Shown here in pieces: positions 61,933-64,000 of a DNA stretch of 64,000 bases (the first letter of the stretch is position 1; every line of letters starts with the position of its first letter). The stretch covers positions 62,001 to 126,000 of the forward strand of contig QCIK01000002.1 in assembly GCA_003216715.1 (NCBI GenBank), given 5' to 3'. Under the pieces are notes generated by a model. The model searched no databases. It had not been told where the DNA came from and was given only the letters and a program-made list of their open reading frames with translations. The stretch comes from Prochlorococcus sp. AG-402-L09 (GTDB lineage Bacteria > Cyanobacteriota > Cyanobacteriia > PCC-6307 > Cyanobiaceae). The position numbers and the translations under genes were made by a program.

Positions 61933-64000
61933 TTAAATACCAAAGTATTTAGCTACTGGATGTAATGCAACAATAGCAGTAGTACTTTGCTCAGGATGAA
62001 GTTGCTCACTTTCGTCCATAGAGATGTTAATTTTTTTAGCTTCAAGCCATAACAATTGTTTTCTAGAATCTGAAACTTCAGGACAAGATGGATAGCCAAA
62101 AGAATAACGGCAGCCTCTGTATTTAACATCTAAGATATCTTTTATATTATCTGGTTCATAGTCTTCAAATCCACATTCAAACCTAATAACAGCATGTATA
62201 TATTCAGCAAGTGCTTCAGCCAGCTGCACAGTCAAACCATGAAAAAATAAATAATCAGAGTATGAGTCTTGACTAAATAACTTATGCGAATATTCACTAG
62301 CTGATTCTCCCATTGTGACAGCCTGCATTGGCAAATAATCTGTAGGTTGATTATTATTTAAATCGTTATAAAAATCTGCTATACAAAATCTTTTTCCAGA
62401 TCTTTGCCTAGGTAATAAAAAATCTCCTAAAAGAGTTTGGTGATCTTTATCATATACATTTAAGTAATTACCAGCTCTACCACAAGGGAAATATCCATAG
62501 ACTAATGATGGATTAATAAGCTTTTCATCGATTATTTTATTCATCCAGTAATCCAACTTCGGTTCGGCCTTATTAAGTAAAAAATCCTTATAATCAGAGG
62601 CAGACATCTCCTTGGAACGTTTCATTTGCCATTGACCTGCAAATAAAGCATTACGATCTAAAAATTTATAAACCTTTGTTATGTCTATATCTCTATCAAA
62701 TAAAAACTTTGGGCCGATAAATGGTGGTTTAATAGGATCTATTTGAGATATATCTTTTGACCTTGAGGTATCTTCAATAGGCTTATCATTGATAGTTTTG
62801 ATAGAAATTGTTTTATCTTTATTTGCTTTTTTATAGTTACCAATTGTTATACCCTCAGGAGCACCATCTTTAAAGCCTGATATATTATCCCAGTTATTTA
62901 ATTCCTTAGCTTTCATATATGAATCCATAAATCTTAAATCCGTAAAAGCATCTTTACCATAAATAACTTTACCTCTATAAACACTTGCACAATCTTGATT
63001 AACAAATTTGGGAGTCAGTGCTGCACCTCCCAGAATAATAGGCACAGATATATCTTCTTCATTTAATGCTTTAAGATTATCTTTCATAAATGCAGTTGAT
63101 TTAACTAGAAGACCACTCATAGCAATACAATCGGCTTTATGCTCTTTCTGTGCATTGATTATTGAATTGACTTCTTGCTTAATTCCTAAATTAATAACTT
63201 CATAACCGTTATTTGATAAAATTATATCTACTAGATTTTTGCCAATATCGTGAACATCACCCTTAACTGTTGCGATGATAAATTTTCCTTTAGATTGATT
63301 AGCCTCAGATTTATCCATATACTGCTCTAAATATGAAACTGCGAATTTCATTGTTTCTGCTGATTGGAGAACAAATGGCAATTGCATTTGACCCGAACCA
63401 AATAATTCACCAACAACTTTCATACCATCTAATAAATATTCATTAATTATTACTAAGGGTTTATATATCTTTAAAGCCAAGTCAAGATTTGAATGTAAAT
63501 TTGTTTTTTCACCATCAATAATATGATTCTTTAATTTTTCTTCTATTGGTAAATTAATATCATCATTATTAGTACTTTTATTTAAAAGTGTCTTTGAATC
63601 ATCGAAATAACTAGTTAAGGTAGTTAGAGGATCATATGTGCATACTGTATTTTCAAATATTCTTCTATCATAAATAAGATCCAAGCATATTTTTATCTGT
63701 TCATCACTAATTTTATTTAGAGGTAAAATCTTTGATGGAGAAACAATTGCAGAGTCAAGACCGGCCTTAATTGCCTCATTAAGGAAGATAGAATTAAGAA
63801 CAATTCTTGCACTAGAAGATAAACCAAAACTTACATTTGAAATTCCAAGGATTAAGTGAACTGATGGATGTTGCTCTTTTATTAACTTAATTGCTTTTAT
63901 AGTTTCTAAACCATTCTTTCTATCTTCTTCTAATCCTGTTGAAATAGGTAATGCTAGAGGATCATAAAAAAGTTCATAAGATTTTAATCCAGAATTAGTC
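61933..64000 (-). CDS. metH: Cobalamin-dependent methionine synthase, C-terminal half (partial)
   Basis: The frame runs through the right edge, so the 5' part is outside. Visible domains, read along the protein: the tail of the pterin-binding domain (ELFYDPLALPISTG, LGISNVSFGLSS), a helical cap with LDGMKVVGELFGSGQMQLPF, the B12-binding domain with KGDVHDIGKNLVDIIL (histidine ligand in DxHxxG), and the SAM-binding activation domain with DVKYRGCRYSFGYPSCPE. It converts homocysteine and methyl-tetrahydrofolate to methionine. Requires a B12-type cofactor, in agreement with cobU. Confidence 0.95.
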   Translation of the reverse strand, partial: TNSGLKSYELFYDPLALPISTGLEEDRKNGLETIKAIKLIKEQHPSVHLILGISNVSFGLSSSARIVLNSIFLNEAIKAGLDSAIVSPSKILPLNKISDEQIKICLDLIYDRRIFENTVCTYDPLTTLTSYFDDSKTLLNKSTNNDDINLPIEEKLKNHIIDGEKTNLHSNLDLALKIYKPLVIINEYLLDGMKVVGELFGSGQMQLPFVLQSAETMKFAVSYLEQYMDKSEANQSKGKFIIATVKGDVHDIGKNLVDIILSNNGYEVINLGIKQEVNSIINAQKEHKADCIAMSGLLVKSTAFMKDNLKALNEEDISVPIILGGAALTPKFVNQDCASVYRGKVIYGKDAFTDLRFMDSYMKAKELNNWDNISGFKDGAPEGITIGNYKKANKDKTISIKTINDKPIEDTSRSKDISQIDPIKPPFIGPKFLFDRDIDITKVYKFLDRNALFAGQWQMKRSKEMSASDYKDFLLNKAEPKLDYWMNKIIDEKLINPSLVYGYFPCGRAGNYLNVYDKDHQTLLGDFLLPRQRSGKRFCIADFYNDLNNNQPTDYLPMQAVTMGESASEYSHKLFSQDSYSDYLFFHGLTVQLAEALAEYIHAVIRFECGFEDYEPDNIKDILDVKYRGCRYSFGYPSCPEVSDSRKQLLWLEAKKINISMDESEQLHPEQSTTAIVALHPVAKYFGI

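Overview
The window is AT-rich (roughly two thirds A+T by eye), gene-dense, and looks like a chromosome segment of a marine picocyanobacterium, most likely Prochlorococcus. Reasons: a magnesium-chelatase H subunit (ChlH), a 27-residue Psb30/Ycf12-like photosystem II peptide, a Ycf20 homologue, a Delta-12 desaturase, a cytochrome b6 haem-assembly (CCB-type) factor, and a whole set of small families known mainly from cyanobacteria (DUF2862, DUF2949, DUF2996, DUF3038, DUF4335, DUF6447). The species and clade are inferred from gene content and style, not from a search.

Layout. 1-2.7 kb: the tail of a short-chain dehydrogenase, a peptidase-E-like protein and a desaturase. 2.7-9.2 kb: an accessory stretch of about 16 very small proteins, many with one membrane segment, including a Nif11-like peptide and a tandem pair of 49-residue membrane-peptide paralogues. 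9.3-43 kb: a housekeeping block with an ABC exporter, S4-domain protein/tpiA/folP, chlH, dapB, a UbiH-like oxidase, apt, mfd, fmt, tldD/tldE, ubiX, two RNB/FtsH family members with apparently lost active sites, a half-size UPF0016 manganese-exporter pair, psb30, recJ, rpmF and a 2-Cys peroxiredoxin. 43.1-49.8 kb: a sparse, very AT-rich island that begins next to a tRNA-Met(CAU) and holds about 18 micro-genes; among them is a two-gene micro-cassette present twice. 49.8-64 kb: trmL, cobU, a CCB factor, an LptC-like lipoprotein, metG, an RNase II-like enzyme, rpsR, rpmG, pheT, a 700-base noncoding region, a J-domain protein, an ATP adenylyltransferase-like protein, and the 3' part of metH running off the right edge.

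How the parts fit. Protein synthesis and RNA turnover dominate the conserved blocks (fmt, metG, pheT, trmL, rpsR, rpmG, rpmF, two RNB proteins). cobU and the cobalamin-dependent metH agree with a cell that makes and uses a B12-type cofactor. ChlH, Psb30, Ycf20 and the CCB factor serve the photosynthetic membrane. Operon-like overlaps of 1-4 bases occur at tldE/fmt, ubiX/LapA-like, cobU/trmL and metG/lptC-like.

The most interesting material is: (a) the duplicated micro-cassette at 45.86-46.69 kb, in which two tiny peptides keep their amino acids while their codons differ mostly synonymously; (b) an FtsH family protein whose HEAGH protease motif reads QIIGK; (c) an RNase R-like protein without the RNB catalytic aspartates; (d) a 700-base noncoding region with AGTCY/AGACY words repeated every 11-12 bases; and (e) a small-protein island beside the tRNA-Met gene.
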